22,500 nucleotides of DNA from Neocallimastix lanati (nom. inval.) (Eukaryota > Neocallimastigomycota > Neocallimastigomycetes > Neocallimastigales > Neocallimastigaceae), in assembly GCA_016946835.1 (NCBI GenBank), contig JACVTC010000007.1:1082501-1105000 (forward strand), given 5' to 3'. Of this stretch, positions 1-17,937 are shown piece by piece. Position 1 is the stretch's first letter. Each line of letters begins with the position of its first letter. The notes under the pieces are model-generated. The model was not told the origin of the DNA, did not search any database, and saw only the letters and a list, made by a program, of their open reading frames with translations. A program made the position numbers and the translations under genes.

Positions 1-58
<58 letters not shown>

Positions 59-405
59 AAAAAAAAAAATTATATTTTCTATTTCTTATTTTTTTTTTTT
101 TCTTTTTTCTTTTTTATTTTTTATATTATACTATATAAAAAACAAATTAAAAAGTTTTTTTAAGATAAGAATAAAAATATTAAAATTAAAAATATATATA
201 AAAAAAAAAAAAAATAAAAAATAACAACAAATAAATAAATAAATAACATAAAAAATAATAATAAATAAATAAAAAATAACTAAGATAAAAAGATATAATT
301 AATTAAAAGAAAAATAATTAAAAATAAAAAATAAAAAATAAATAAAATAGTATAATAAATAGTATAATATAAATAAGAAAAAAAAAATAAATAAATAATA
401 AATAA

Positions 406-447
<42 letters not shown>

Positions 448-470
448 ATAAAAAATTTTTTTGTATGTTT

Positions 471-508
<38 letters not shown>

Positions 509-548
509 TTTAATTTTTTTTATATTTTTAATTTTTTTTTATATTTTT

Positions 549-584
<36 letters not shown>

Positions 585-605
585 TTTTATTTTTATTAAG
601 CCTTT
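1..605. other. AT-only 3' flank of the long kinase gene
   Basis: A 55-nt T run (3-57), further A and T homopolymers and AATAA-type words. I see no coding frame or RNA gene. AATAAA occurs so often that no polyadenylation site can be assigned. Confidence 0.8.
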
Positions 606-5527
<4,922 letters not shown>

Positions 5528-5940
5528 TTGTTATGTATATTACAAAACAAAACTTTTACGAGGTAATGAATAAATAAATAAAAAAAAGTATAATAAATTA
5601 ATATATGGTAATTACTTTTTAATATTACCACAATTGATTATTATATATTACGTTGATATAATATTTTATATTGCAATTGATAATTATGCAAAAAAGAAAA
5701 AAAAAAATTGTATGTCTGTTTGTTTACTTATTCAATTCTAATAAATTTTTGTAATTTAATTTAATAATAATTATGGTTTATATTTTTTTTTATCTTTTTT
5801 CTACTTAGTTTAACTACATGTAAATTTATAACGAATTCAAAATTTTTTAAGATTGTAAGATATTATATATATTTATATATAATATCTATATATATATTTC
5901 TACAATTTTCTTACTATTTTTTTTTTAAAAAAAAAATAAT

Positions 5941-5984
5941 ATATATATATATATGTGTGTGTGCGTGCGTGTGTGTGTGTGTGT
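5941..5984. repeat. Mixed (TA)n/(TG)n dinucleotide microsatellite
   Basis: A TA run passes into GTGTGTGTGCGTGCGTGTGT. Alternating purine-pyrimidine with GC steps is the type of sequence that can adopt Z-DNA. It lies about 410 bp upstream of the long kinase start. Confidence 0.85.
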
Positions 5985-8103
5985 TTATTTTTAAATAATA
6001 TTTTATTAAATAATTTATTTTATAATAAAATTTATTTTAAAATATACTTTATGGTAATTAATATAAGAAATTTTATAAATTATTTATTAGTATTTAGTTT
6101 TTTTTTAAAAAAATATATATATATTTAATATATATATAGTAATACTAATAATAACTTTTTGATTGTATTATTAAAATATTATGGTGAGGTATAAATTTAA
6201 TACACTATTAAATTCATTATATATAATTTCTTATATATATATATATATATAAAATTAATAAAAAAATAAAAAAAAAAAAAAAAAAAAAAGGTTTTCTTCT
6301 TAATAAATTTATATGTTTAATGTGAAAAGAAGTTCTTTTTCAATGAGTGTTTTATTTTTTTTTTTTTTTTTATCAATTTTAATATATAGTTGAATATATA
6401 TTCTTTCTTTTCCGTATTAAGGTCCTATAGATTTTATAATTTATGAACAGGTAATAGCCTTATATATCGATAAAACTTATTTATCTTATCTAATAATTAT
6501 TATATATATTGATGTATATGTATATATTGGTTTAAACTATATAGATTTATTACTTGTCCAATTATAAATTATAGTCTTAAAGTTATATATTTAATATTTA
6601 TTATTATTTGTTTTTTTCTTTTATAATTCTATTTTATTTATTTCCTTTTAAAAAAACATATTTTTTTCTTTCTTCATTCACAAATTTCTTTTTTTTTTTT
6701 TTCCTTTTGAAATTAATGAAAAGAGAGAAATATATGAAATATTTATAAAAAAAAATTAATAATAATAAAATAAAATAAAATATTTAAAAATTAAAATTAA
6801 TTTAATAATGTTCATATATCTAAAAAAAATATTACTTTTTTTAAAAAAATTTTCATAATATATAAAATAATAATTTATAATTATTTAATTATTACTATAT
6901 ATGATATTATGTTTATTATTACTATTAAAGAAATTATTAGTAATTATTTAATTATTACGATTAATATTTCTATTATATTTTTATTAATACGAATAATATG
7001 TAAGTGTATTATTTATATATATTGTTGTATAATGTTATATACTATTTATAAAATATTATATATGGCCTATTTAATTGTATTATATTAAACTATTTAAATT
7101 GAATTTTTTTATTTATAAATACCTTTCAATACTTTATTATATATTTATGATAATATATGAATAGATTAAATTCTATTTATTTTAATTAAATAATAAATAT
7201 TATTTTTATATCTATTTTACTATATATTTTCACCAATAAAATAGAAAATATTATTTCTCTTCTTCTTATATTCATAAATTACTCAATTAATAGTAAAATA
7301 TAATAATATTAGAAGATAAAAAAGATTTTAATAATAAAAGTATAAATATTTAACTTTTCAATTATATAAATAAATGAAATAATTTTGAAAATGTTTAAAT
7401 AAAAAAAAGTTAGCAATGTAAAACTGTAATAATTATGTACTATAATTATTATAATTAGAATTATTTTTATGAATGGGAAAATCAAAACTATATTAGATAA
7501 AACTTTTTTTTTATAATGGGAATTAATAAGTTTTAATAAATTATATAAAAATAATTTACATATAAGAATATTATAAATAAAAATAACAGAATATAAATAA
7601 CTTTTTTTTCTTGTTCAATAATTGATTCAAATTCAATTATAAAGGTAAAATTATATAATATAACTCAAATTAAGATCTACAAATTTAAGAAAAAAAAAAA
7701 GTTAAAATATTTGTTTACCATTCTTTTTTAAAAATAAAAAAAATAAAATAAAATAATGATAAAAAAAATTAAATATAGAAAGATTAATCTATTAATAAAA
7801 GTATTTTACTTTAAATACCATAAATTTATAAAAATTTTTAAGTAGAATCAAAAAATATTATTAAATAAAGTAATAAATTTTTTCAGAGATAAACCTATAT
7901 TATTATTTAATTTTAAATTTAATAAAAAAAAAAAAACCTGTTATATATATAATATTTTTATTCAACTTTAATTTTTAGTCATTTAAAATACTATTAAAAA
8001 AAAAATAAAAAACGGAAAAATTTTTCTTTCAATGTATACTTAAAAATAATAGTAAAGGTTAGTATTTTTTTTTTTGCTAAGGTTAAATAATAGAAAAAGT
8101 ATT

Positions 8104-8131
8104 AATAAGAGAATAAGAGAATAAGAGAATA
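8104..8131 (+). repeat. Short tandem repeat (AATAAGAG)3
   Basis: Three perfect copies of AATAAGAG followed by AATA. No function is evident. Confidence 0.8.
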
Positions 8132-8162
8132 ATTTTGTTTTAAATAAAAATTTTTATAATAA

Positions 8163-8205
8163 AATTTATATAATTTATATAATATTCACATAAATTATAT
8201 AAATT
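8163..8205. repeat. Perfect 16-bp inverted repeat (hairpin)
   Basis: Arms 8163-8178 (AATTTATATAATTTAT) and 8190-8205 are exact reverse complements around an 11-nt loop. They are all A/T, so chance or slippage is plausible in this context. No adjacent gene supports a terminator role. Confidence 0.6.
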
Positions 8206-9781
8206 GGTAAACAATTATCTCTATTTATAATTAATAATTAATAAAGAAACAAATTCTAAATTTTCTTTATCATTAAAGTATATTTAGCTTTATAAATTAA
8301 AAAAAAAAATAATAAGTATTAATAAAAATAATAATAATAATAATGATAATAATAATAAATATTAAATAACTTTAAATAAAATTATAAAAAAATAAAATTC
8401 AATAAAACAAAAATAAATAGAAAAAAATATCAATTCAACTTTCATATATATTTATTTATTTATATATTTTTATATACTTTTCCATATTATTCAATCATTT
8501 TATGATTTTTGTTTTAATTTTTATCAAATATATATTGAAATATAAAAGTTTAATGAGTTGTATCAATTTAATAATAAAAAATATGTTTAATATATATATA
8601 TATAATTATTAAATTTCTCTATTAAATATATTTTTTTAAATTTTCTTGATGAAATATATCTAAAAGAGTTAATACTTTTTTTTTTTAATTCATTATTTAT
8701 ATCTAATTGTTATAATTAAATAATTTTTATAAAAATTAAACATAAAAAATATAAAAATATAAAAATACAAAGGATAATTAAATTTTATTTTAATGATGAA
8801 ATAAAAACTACTTTAATAAATGAAATTATTCATTTTATAATAAATAAAATAAAATAAATAAAATATATTATATATTATTATTGACATGTTTATATATTTA
8901 GTGTATATTTATTATATATAATTCATTTATATAGAATATACTTCTATATATTTTTCTTTGTTAAATATTATAATAAAAAATGAAATTTAATATATTTATA
9001 TAGTTTATTATACAAATTATACAAATGTATTATATGTATAAATTGTTTTATACATTGATGTAATTTAATATATTTAATTTATTTTTTATATTATTTTATA
9101 TAATTTTATTTTATTTTTTATTTTTTTTTTTTCCTTTTCATTTAAATTCATATAAACTTTGATTACTATATTTGGTAAAAAATTATAGATATTATTTTTC
9201 ACCTAATGTTTATATTTAAGTGTCATATATTAAAGTATACAAAGTAAGAAAAAATTAATAAAAAATAAAGTTTAAAAGCGATTTAATATAATTAAATTTT
9301 ATTAAGAGATTGATAATTAAATATTAAAATTATATTCTTTTTTTAATTATTATTTTTTCTTTTTTTAATTTATTTAAATTAAAGCTGATTTTAATTCAAA
9401 TCCATAAGTTTATTTAAATAATTAAAGGTTTTGTAAACTTTAGCTTTTACTATTCTTTTTTTCTTTACTATACACAGATGTAGCCATTTAATATAAAAAA
9501 AATAATAAAAGAACTTTATAATAATAATAATAAAAACCTTTATAGCTTATAATTAATTATAATTATAACAATAAACCATTTATTTTTTTTTTATTTTAAT
9601 ATGAATAATAATTATAAATTAAATAATTTTTCTATAGCAATGAATCTAAAAATTTTTATATAATACTAAAAATTGATATTCTTAGGATTTATTCATTTTT
9701 TTTCTCTTCTAAACAAATTATTTATAAATTGAATGATGATTATATATATATAACATTCTTATTAATATCTATTGATATAAA

Positions 9782-9807
9782 ACAAATATGTGTAGTAACA
9801 TATTTGT
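9782..9807. repeat. Perfect 10-bp inverted repeat (hairpin)
   Basis: ACAAATATGT at 9782-9791 is the exact reverse complement of 9798-9807, with loop GTAGTA. It is isolated in non-coding AT sequence. Confidence 0.5.
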
Positions 9808-10954
9808 ATATTTAATAATAATTATTAAATATTAAATTTATATCTTTTTGATAATAATTATTTTATTTTATTTTATTTCAATATGTATTATTATAATTAT
9901 AATAATTATAATACTTTAATTCATATAAAATTTATATATTTCTATATATTAGAATATATAATTAATATATTACCTATTTCTTATAAATAGATTAGATTAT
10001 TTATATTAGAAATAGAGAACTCTCTTGTAAAATTTTAGGAATTAGAATTATTATTTAATTGTACGAATATTATAATTTTATTAATAAAATTTACTAAACT
10101 ACCATTATTTAAAACCCACTGCTTATAAATTATTGCACATAAAAGTCCCGCATATCACTATATTAGTCATGTGATAATTTTATATATTTTTCACACTGTT
10201 TTTTGTACTAATATTTTTTTATTTTTATTTTTTATTTTTTATTTTTTTTTTTTTTGTATTTCTTTTATATTATTTATAGAAAATCATCTATTCATATAAT
10301 ATCTTTAAAAAAAAATAACAATTAAAATGAATATTATAATAATAATATTCACAAATTATTATTAATGATTCTTAGCAATTTAACTTATACACATATAAAA
10401 TAAACTTAACTGTTTTGTTTATTGCTATTTACCTATTTTTCAAATCAATCTTAATAAAATGATTGGTATAAATTGTTTTTTCGATAGATAGATATAATTA
10501 TGAAATTAAATGAAATTATTCAAATTATTCCTAGTAAACTAAATAAATTTATATTTCCAGAATTAGTAATAAATCTTAAATAAAAAAAAAAAGAATTTTT
10601 TTTTATTTATTCATTTTTCCTTTTTAAAATATTTTATTATATATCTTTATATTTAAATTTTTCTTGTTATTATTTATTGATAATTGATTCTAAAGTGTCT
10701 TCTAAATATTATTCATTTAAAATGCCTAATTTAGTAATAAAAAAATTAATAAATTATATTTTTATTTTCCTATTATGGTAAAATTATTAAGATAAATTAA
10801 ATATCAATATAAATATAAATAATAATACTTATATAATAAAATAGATATAATAAATAATATATTTAATATAATATATATATAATTTAAAAATGATAATAAA
10901 TAAAAAAACCATTTAAAAAATAGTAGAAAGAGTTATAATAAAAATAAAGACATC

Positions 10955-10987
<33 letters not shown>

Positions 10988-11700
10988 GCGATACATTCAT
11001 TACTGTGAAGATAAAAAAAATTATTAAATTAGTATCATTTTCATTCATTATTTTAATTAACCTTTATCAATCTTTAACTGATATTTCCATTTGATAAACT
11101 TGATAAACGATATATATATATAAATATCATATAAATTGATACATTCAATTTTAATTATATATATATAAATTTAAGATTATAAGCATTGTTGATTATAATT
11201 ATTTTGAATATGTTATTCATCTATAAAAAAAATATCTTTCGACATATAGTTCTTTTAATATTTAAACAAAAAAAAAAAAAAAAAAAAGAACTTTTAAAAA
11301 TATTCTCATAAAATTAAAGACTTTTTATTTAAACTATATATATAAACTAAAGATTTATTTCTGTAAAAAAAAAGTAATTAGTTCATAAATATTAATAGTA
11401 ATCATATTATAAGTACATATTATATTCTTATTACATGTATATTCATGGTATTTATTAAAATATTCAGAAAAAATAAAATAAAAAATTGACTAATATTTTT
11501 TTTGTTTTGTTATTATTAATAAGTTGTATAATGGTAAAGATATTCAAATCATTCAATCAATTATGTAATACAATTTTTTAAATAAAGTTTTTAAGATTTA
11601 ATTAAAATTATTGATAAAAAAGGAAATATTTAAAAAAAATTAAATATTTTAAAAATTTTAATTTCTAATTTCTTTTTTTTTATAAAAAATAAATAAATAA

Positions 11701-11858
11701 AAAAAATAAATAATAATTTTAAAAGAAAAATTTTAATAATTATATAATATAAAAAAATATATAATAATTTCAAAAGAATAATTTTAGCAATTTGATAATA
11801 TAAAAAAATAAATAATAATTTAAAATGAATAATTTTATAGTATACAATGAAACAATAT
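11701..11858. repeat. Tandem repeat, three copies of a 50-51 bp AT-rich unit
   Basis: Units start at 11701, 11751 and 11802, each with A7 or A6 followed by TAATAATTT and a similar tail. Because 51 is divisible by three, the repeat keeps a spurious hydrophobic frame open on the minus strand. Confidence 0.7.
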
Positions 11859-12580
11859 AAAAAAGTGTTAATAAAATAAAATATATATATTAATAATAGT
11901 GGTAATGTTTTCTTAATAGATAAGTAAAAGCAATCAAGATGGGCATAAACATAAATGAATGATATAAAAATTTGGTGAATTGTATACATTTTGAAAATAA
12001 AGCTTAAAAACTATCCACTGTACATGTTCAGTTTCAATTAAAAATAAAGTACTCTTTAATAATTATATATATTAATAAAAATTTAATGAAAGACCCATAT
12101 TAATAAATAATATATTTATGTTTTATTATTAAATTTTAAATTACTTTATTATTTTTATTTAATGGCTAATGTTAACTTCGCCATTCTGTTTTATTTATTT
12201 TTATTTTTTTTTTCACTTAATTTTTTTTATAATAAAATAAAAATTTAATTATTTATTTATTTATATTTTATTTATTTATTTAGTTTATTTTTTAAAATAA
12301 AAAAATAATAATAATCACATTAAATGTCAAAACATATAATTATTTAATTTGAATTTTCTTGTTTGAATTATTATTATTTTATCATTTATTATAATAAAGC
12401 TGTATAGAACACATGATTAAATATTATCTTTTATAAACATGAATAATATAAATAGAACATTAGAATATATAATATTACTCTAAATAATAACAATATATAT
12501 TTTTTCATTTTTAAAATAATTAAAATATTAAGTAATACATATTATAATAAGTTTATTACTTTTTCATCTAATTTAGATTT

Positions 12581-12602
12581 TATATGATATGGATATCATA
12601 TA
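12581..12602. repeat. Perfect 10-bp-arm palindrome with GG spacer
   Basis: TATATGATAT, GG, then ATATCATATA. It ends 5 nt before the first copy of the long direct repeat, so it could belong to the same decayed element. Confidence 0.55.
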
Positions 12603-12607
12603 TATAT

Positions 12608-12681
12608 AAAAATAAGCTTCAAATGTATTGAAACATATTATAATATAATTAATGTATAAACCACAATGTATTAGTATAAAG
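12608..12681 (+). repeat. Direct repeat, copy 1 of 2 (74 bp)
   Basis: Begins AAAAATAAGCTTCAAATGTA and recurs at 13710 in the same orientation. The copies differ by a 4-nt indel and a few substitutions. A perfect 10-bp-arm hairpin with a GG loop (12581-12602) lies immediately upstream of this copy. Confidence 0.85.
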
Positions 12682-12891
12682 GCATTTAATAATACAAACC
12701 TTCGTAATGAAAGGTATAATGTAATAATAAATATAACCATGAGTTATATACAAATAGATGACGTTTATTCATCTAAAAACTAAACTTATTGATTACAAAA
12801 TATTCAAGAAGTTAAAACTATTAAACATTTATCATTATTTTTTTAATGATGATAAAATTCAAATATATATAATTTTTTTAGAAATTTCAAT

Positions 12892-12912
12892 TTTAGGGGT
12901 TAGGGGAATAGG
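12892..12912 (+). repeat. Telomere-like motif, G-rich orientation
   Basis: Contains two units TTAGGGG TTAGGGG (12893-12906) followed by AATAGG. It is an isolated G-rich word in AT-rich DNA and resembles TTAGGG-type telomeric repeats. An inverted, degenerate counterpart lies at 13815-13836. Confidence 0.5.
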
Positions 12913-13709
12913 CAACATAAACTATAGAATATGAAATATTAAAGGAAAGTTACTTCACTGATTTCTTATGCTAATTATCTAAAAATCATATTTATTTTGG
13001 AAATGAATAAAAATATCCTGAACAGAGAAAATTATCATAAATTTTCCTACAAGAAGAAAATTAACTGAAATATTAAATCTTAATAAACTATGAAACGATT
13101 TACATTATTTATTAATAGGTTTAAATGACTTGAATAATGTAATTAGTAATAAATGTAATCAATTTTAATACCCAAGATTATAATTTATCGAGTACACCGA
13201 TATATAATTAACAATTTATCTTAATGATAATCACTAAAATTTCAAAGCAAAAATATATAAAAAGGTTAGTGGATTATAATTGAAAGTAATGTAAAACCCA
13301 ATATATAAAAGGTATTTACACAAATTGAGATAGTATAATATTACCCTTCAAAAGAGAGGTTTCCATCATATAAATGGTATATATAAGTCATTTATTGTGA
13401 AAGATATCTTAGATACCTCCAATATTAATTGTGTAATCATATTAAATATGTAGTTTTAAGGGGAAACCATTAGATTACAAAAATATTTAAGACATTATTT
13501 TAACAATATTTAAATCAAATTAATTAATATGATGTAAAAAATTTTTTTTCATGTAAAATTAAAGTTAATTTAAAATAGAAATAGCTAATAGTATAATAAT
13601 ATTATAAAATAGTATAAATTTTTATTTATGCAATATTTACCAGTAAACTAATTTACTCATTATAGAATAACTAGGTTTAAGGGAAATGTTAGAATATGTG
13701 AAATATATG

Positions 13710-13779
13710 AAAAATAAGCTTCAAATGTATTGAAACATATTGTAATATAATTAATAAGCCACAATGTATTAGAATAAAA
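13710..13779 (+). repeat. Direct repeat, copy 2 of 2 (70 bp)
   Basis: Same sequence as 12608-12681, about 1.1 kb downstream and in the same orientation, with a 4-nt deletion and a few substitutions. The word TTTAAGGGGAAACCATTAGA at 13454 has a degenerate relative at 13674 (TTTAAGGGAAATGTTAGA), so the interval holds further internal repetition. Confidence 0.85.
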
Positions 13780-13814
13780 GAATTAAATATATTAATAAGT
13801 TAACATAATTATAA

Positions 13815-13834
13815 ACCCTAACTTCCTAACTCTA

Positions 13835-13836
<2 letters not shown>
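13815..13836 (-). repeat. Telomere-like motif, C-rich orientation
   Basis: Reads ACCCTAACTTCCTAACTCTA on the plus strand, the degenerate inverse of the motif at 12892-12912. It is followed directly by an (AAT)n run. Together with 12892 it may mark the ends of a decayed element of about 945 bp. Confidence 0.45.
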
Positions 13837-13875
<39 letters not shown>

Positions 13876-14970
13876 TTCAATAAATATTAATACTTTCTGG
13901 ATTAAAAAAGATATCGGTTCTCAATAAAGATTAATATTACCTAAGAAAAATTATATATATATATATGATATTGTGCACGTTAACATTATATAATTTTTTA
14001 AATAAAATTTTTTATTTTTATTTTTTATTTTTTTTTTTTTTTTGAATAATTACTATTTAATAATAAGCTTATTCTTATCAAAACTTCTGTGTCACAAATA
14101 TTTTAACTATTTAAGTTTATTATTAAATTTAATTTTTGAGTATATATCTATTCATTAATTTTTAAATAATAAATTTGATTTTATAGTTCAATAAAATTGT
14201 TTTATTGAAGTATTTTATTATTTTTAAAGAAATATTTAGTTATTTTGATTATTTTATATTTCTAAAGCATTAAATATGTATGTATTTATTATTAATATGA
14301 ATATTTTTATGAAACAACTTTAAAAAAAAAAAAATAAAATAAGTGAATTAAATTTTTAGTGTTTATAATAATGAACCTTTCAGGGCCAACTCAAATATTT
14401 AAATATTTTAAAAAATATATATATAATTAAAAAAATAAAATATAAAATTATATATATATAATTAAAAAATATAATTAAAATAATAAAATATAAAATACAT
14501 ATAATTAAAAAATATAATTAAAAAATTAAAAAATAAAATATATAATTTAAAAATTAAAAATAAAGTATAATTAAAATTAAAAGTATAATTAAAAAAATAT
14601 AAACATATTACAAAAATTTTTTTTTTTTTCTTTACAATATTATTATTTCATTTTTAATTTTTGAACATCTTTAGAATTCTTTTGAAATAGTAAAATATAA
14701 ATTAAAGATAAAAATAATAAAATAAAATAAAATAAAATATATATATCTATATATATATATATATATAAACATTTTTTGAATTTAACAATATATATAATAT
14801 AAATAAAAAAAAAAAAAAACTAGAAACATTTTAAATTAAATTAGTTTTTTCCAATTTTAACCTCAAAATATACAAATATATATTAAAGCATATAGATAAA
14901 AAATTTTTAACAATATTATAATAACCTCTATTATCAAATATACCAATTCTTTTTTTAATAAATAAATAAA

Positions 14971-15006
<36 letters not shown>

Positions 15007-15115
15007 ATAAATAATTATTTATTTATCATAATCATATTTTATTAATAATTTAGTTTACTGTTCTTTTAAATATTTTTTCTTATTTCAAAATAAATAAATA
15101 AACAAATAAATAAAA

Positions 15116-16505
15116 ATGAAATATACCTTAGATAAATCAATTAATTTAAAAAATCATTCACCTAAGGTAAATAAAATAATAACAATAATAATAAAAATAA
15201 TAATAATAATAATAAAATGGAAGATACATGTTTTTATTCTTATGTTAAGACTTCAATCCTAAGTAATTAAATTTATTTATATTAAAATATATATTTGTTT
15301 TAATCTTCTTATTTAAAGAAATTACATAAACCTCAAACTGAAACAAAATCCTCGTACGTATTTATATTGTTTTTATTGATTCTAATTCAATCTTTTTTAA
15401 ACATATATAAAAGATTTTGCTATTTTGATAAAAACATAAATATAAAAAAAAAGTACATATAAGTACTTTATATTTTTAATTTTAAATTATAAATTTATAT
15501 TTATAAATTTCAAAATTAGTTTTATATATAATAATGTATTATATATATATAATTATTTTTATTATTATTAATGTTATATAGACAAAGTTCTCAAGAAAAA
15601 AGATGGACCATTAATGATTTTGAAGTAGGAAGAGCATTAGGTAAAGGAAAGTTTGGAAGAGTCTATTTAGCTCGTGAAAAAAGATCTGGTTATATAGTTG
15701 CTCTCAAAGTTTTACATAAAAAAGAATTAGCGAATGCCAAAATTGAAAGACAACTTCGTCGTGAAATTGAAATTCAATCTCATTTAAGGTATTATTGCTA
15801 TTATTATTATTGTTATTGTTATTGTTGTTGTTGTTGTTGTTGTTATTGTTATTATTATTGTAGTGTAATTTTATTTACATTGATATTAATAATTCTCTTT
15901 TATATATATATTATTATATATATAAATAATTAATTTATATATCAAATAAAAATGAATCAATAATGTAAAAAGACATGGAAATATTATTAGACTATATGGT
16001 TATTTTTATGACAAAAAATGTGTTTATTTAATAATTGAATATGCTGCTAATGGAGAACTTTATAAGAAATTAAGAGCTGAAGGAAAATTTTCAGAAGAGC
16101 AAGCGTCAAAAGTAAGTTTATTTCTTTAAATTATATAAAATATTTAAATAATTATATATATATATATCATTTTCTAATTCTTAATCATAATATTTATAAA
16201 TGTGCTTAACCACTAATCATAATTCATAATTATACATTCTTTGAAATAACTATAATATAAATTATTTTATATATTTAATAAAATGATATGTCATAACTAA
16301 ATTAATTGGAATAAATAAAATTTATAAATATATATTATATATAAAAGTATATAAAACAAATGGCAACGGCATTATTATATTTGCATAAACGTAATGTAAT
16401 TCACCGTGATATTAAACCTGAAAATTTATTATTAGGATATAATGGTGAATTAAAAATTGGTGACTTTGGTTGGTCTGTACATACTTCAAATTCAAGGTAA
16501 AATTA

Positions 16506-16545
<40 letters not shown>

Positions 16546-17371
16546 TAAACTCATTAAAAATTAAAATATAAATAAAAATAAAAATAAAAATAAAAATAAA
16601 AAAAAAGAAAAAAAAAAAAAAAACTTTATTAAATGTATATTTTTATTATATTTTATAATATTAAAATTATATATTATATATGTAAATGTATATGTATATT
16701 ATGTATATATGTATATGTATATGTATCTTTATTATTAAATTCTATAAAACAGTAGGAGAAGAACATTATGTGGTACATTAGATTATCTACCACCAGAAAT
16801 GGTAGAAGGTAAAGATCATACTGCTGCTGTAGATATATGGAGTTTAGGAGTTTTATGTTATGAATTTTTAGTAGGAGTACCTCCATTTGAAGCACCTGAA
16901 CGCGATACATATAAAAGAATTGCCCAAGTAGATTTAAAAATACCAAATACTATCTCACGTGAAGCTAAAGATTTAATTAAAAGGGTATATAATATTAATA
17001 AAAATAATAATAATAAAAGACACTTTAGATGCATATATATTAAATTTTTTATAATAAATTTAATTTATAATTTTTATTTACCTATATATTTTATATATTT
17101 ATTAATATTTATACATATTTTTATATATATAATTTTTATATTATATATTTAAATTTTATTTTTTTTTTTTTTTTTTATTATTATTATAATCATTACAAAA
17201 ACTATAATTAAATTTTGCTCAATCCACAATTAATATCAATATCAATAAATAAATAATTAAAATATTAATTATTTGAATGAATAGTTATTACAACATGATC
17301 CAGAAAAAAGATTACCATTATCAAAAGTATTAACTCATCCATGGATTACTAAATATAATACACCATCATAA
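15116..17371 (+). CDS. Aurora kinase (Ipl1/Aurora family), mitotic Ser/Thr kinase
   Basis: Exons: 15116-15166, 15319-15353, 15582-15788, 15973-16111, 16348-16496, 16756-16984, 17285-17371; about 298 aa. The family phosphorylates kinetochore, spindle and chromosomal-passenger substrates. The sequence shows the linker WTINDFEVG, glycine loop GKGKFGRV (49-56), Lys71, helix-C Glu90, RLYGYF, HRD Asp165, the Aurora signature DFGWSVH (Asp183, Trp186), activation loop [16 protein letters not shown] with Thr197 and Cys199, and HPWI near the end. All catalytic residues are present. The N-terminus is only about 40 residues, short for the family, and there is almost no C-terminal tail. Junctions were chosen by frame continuity and protein alignment. 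The first two exons are less certain than the rest; ATG 15116 has an in-frame TAA three codons upstream. Intron 5 ends in a CAGTAG tandem acceptor, so a 299-aa form with an extra Ser in the activation loop is possible. Confidence 0.93.
15797..15861 (+). repeat. (TTR)n microsatellite at the 5' side of Aurora intron 3
   Basis: Runs of TTA and TTG, including about seven consecutive TTG, start a few bases after the GTATTA donor at 15789. If read through they encode only Tyr/Cys runs, so this is intronic. Confidence 0.8.
16509..16542. repeat. (TA)17 microsatellite in Aurora intron 5
   Basis: A pure TA run just after the GTAAAA donor at 16497, followed by an (AAAAT)n and poly(A) stretch in the same intron. 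Confidence 0.9.
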
Positions 17372-17773
17372 AATAAAATATTATATATATATATATCATT
17401 TATTATTTTTTTTAATTTAAATTATATATAATTTACTAATTTAAATATAATAAACTCACTACCATAATAACAATTTGTTTATTAATAAAATCCAATATAA
17501 TATATAAATAGATATATAAATGTAAAAATTGTAATATACAATATTTTTTTATAAAATAAAATTAGAATAACCATAATAATAATAATATACCTTATAATAT
17601 AAAAATAATAATTATAATAATTGAAACTATAGTAAAATTAATAACTTTATCGATTATTTTAATTAAATCCTGTTAATATATATATATATAAATATTTATA
17701 TACTAAATACAAGTAAATGTTGATACTCATTATAATAACCATAATAAGATATTATCATCATTTTATTTTAAAA

Positions 17774-17809
<36 letters not shown>

Positions 17810-17888
17810 ATTTAAAATTAAATAAATTGGACTTAAAAAAAAAATTCTTTTTTTTTTTTAATTATTTTCATTATTATTGTTGTTGTTA

Positions 17889-17937
<49 letters not shown>

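Larger units (their letters stand above)
5528..15115. other. 9.6-kb region between divergent kinase genes, no gene found
   Basis: It consists almost wholly of A/T with short homopolymers. Read on both strands, no frame has mixed amino-acid composition. Slightly richer spots occur at about 10090-10200 (words CCCACTGC and GTCCCGC) and 12600-13840. The latter has the direct repeats and telomere-like words and may be a decayed element. Both kinase promoters must lie at the ends of this region, but no promoter motif can be told from background. Confidence 0.75.

Noticed and set aside
10090-10200. Slightly GC-richer spot, considered as a small RNA gene
   Set aside because: No cloverleaf, A/B box pair or stable hairpin could be recognised.
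11630-11989. 119-codon minus-strand frame with hydrophobic product
   Set aside because: Only Ile/Leu/Phe/Tyr/Lys from AT-rich DNA and a 51-bp tandem repeat; no splice context or family resemblance.
15219-15256. ATGGAAGATACATG... considered as an Aurora exon
   Set aside because: No acceptor precedes it in a usable position and including it breaks the phase-0 join between exons 1 and 2; weak but not impossible as an alternative exon.
16674-16946. Minus-strand frame over Aurora exon 6
   Set aside because: Antisense of the conserved [10 protein letters not shown] to PFEAPE exon, ending in (TA)-type sequence.
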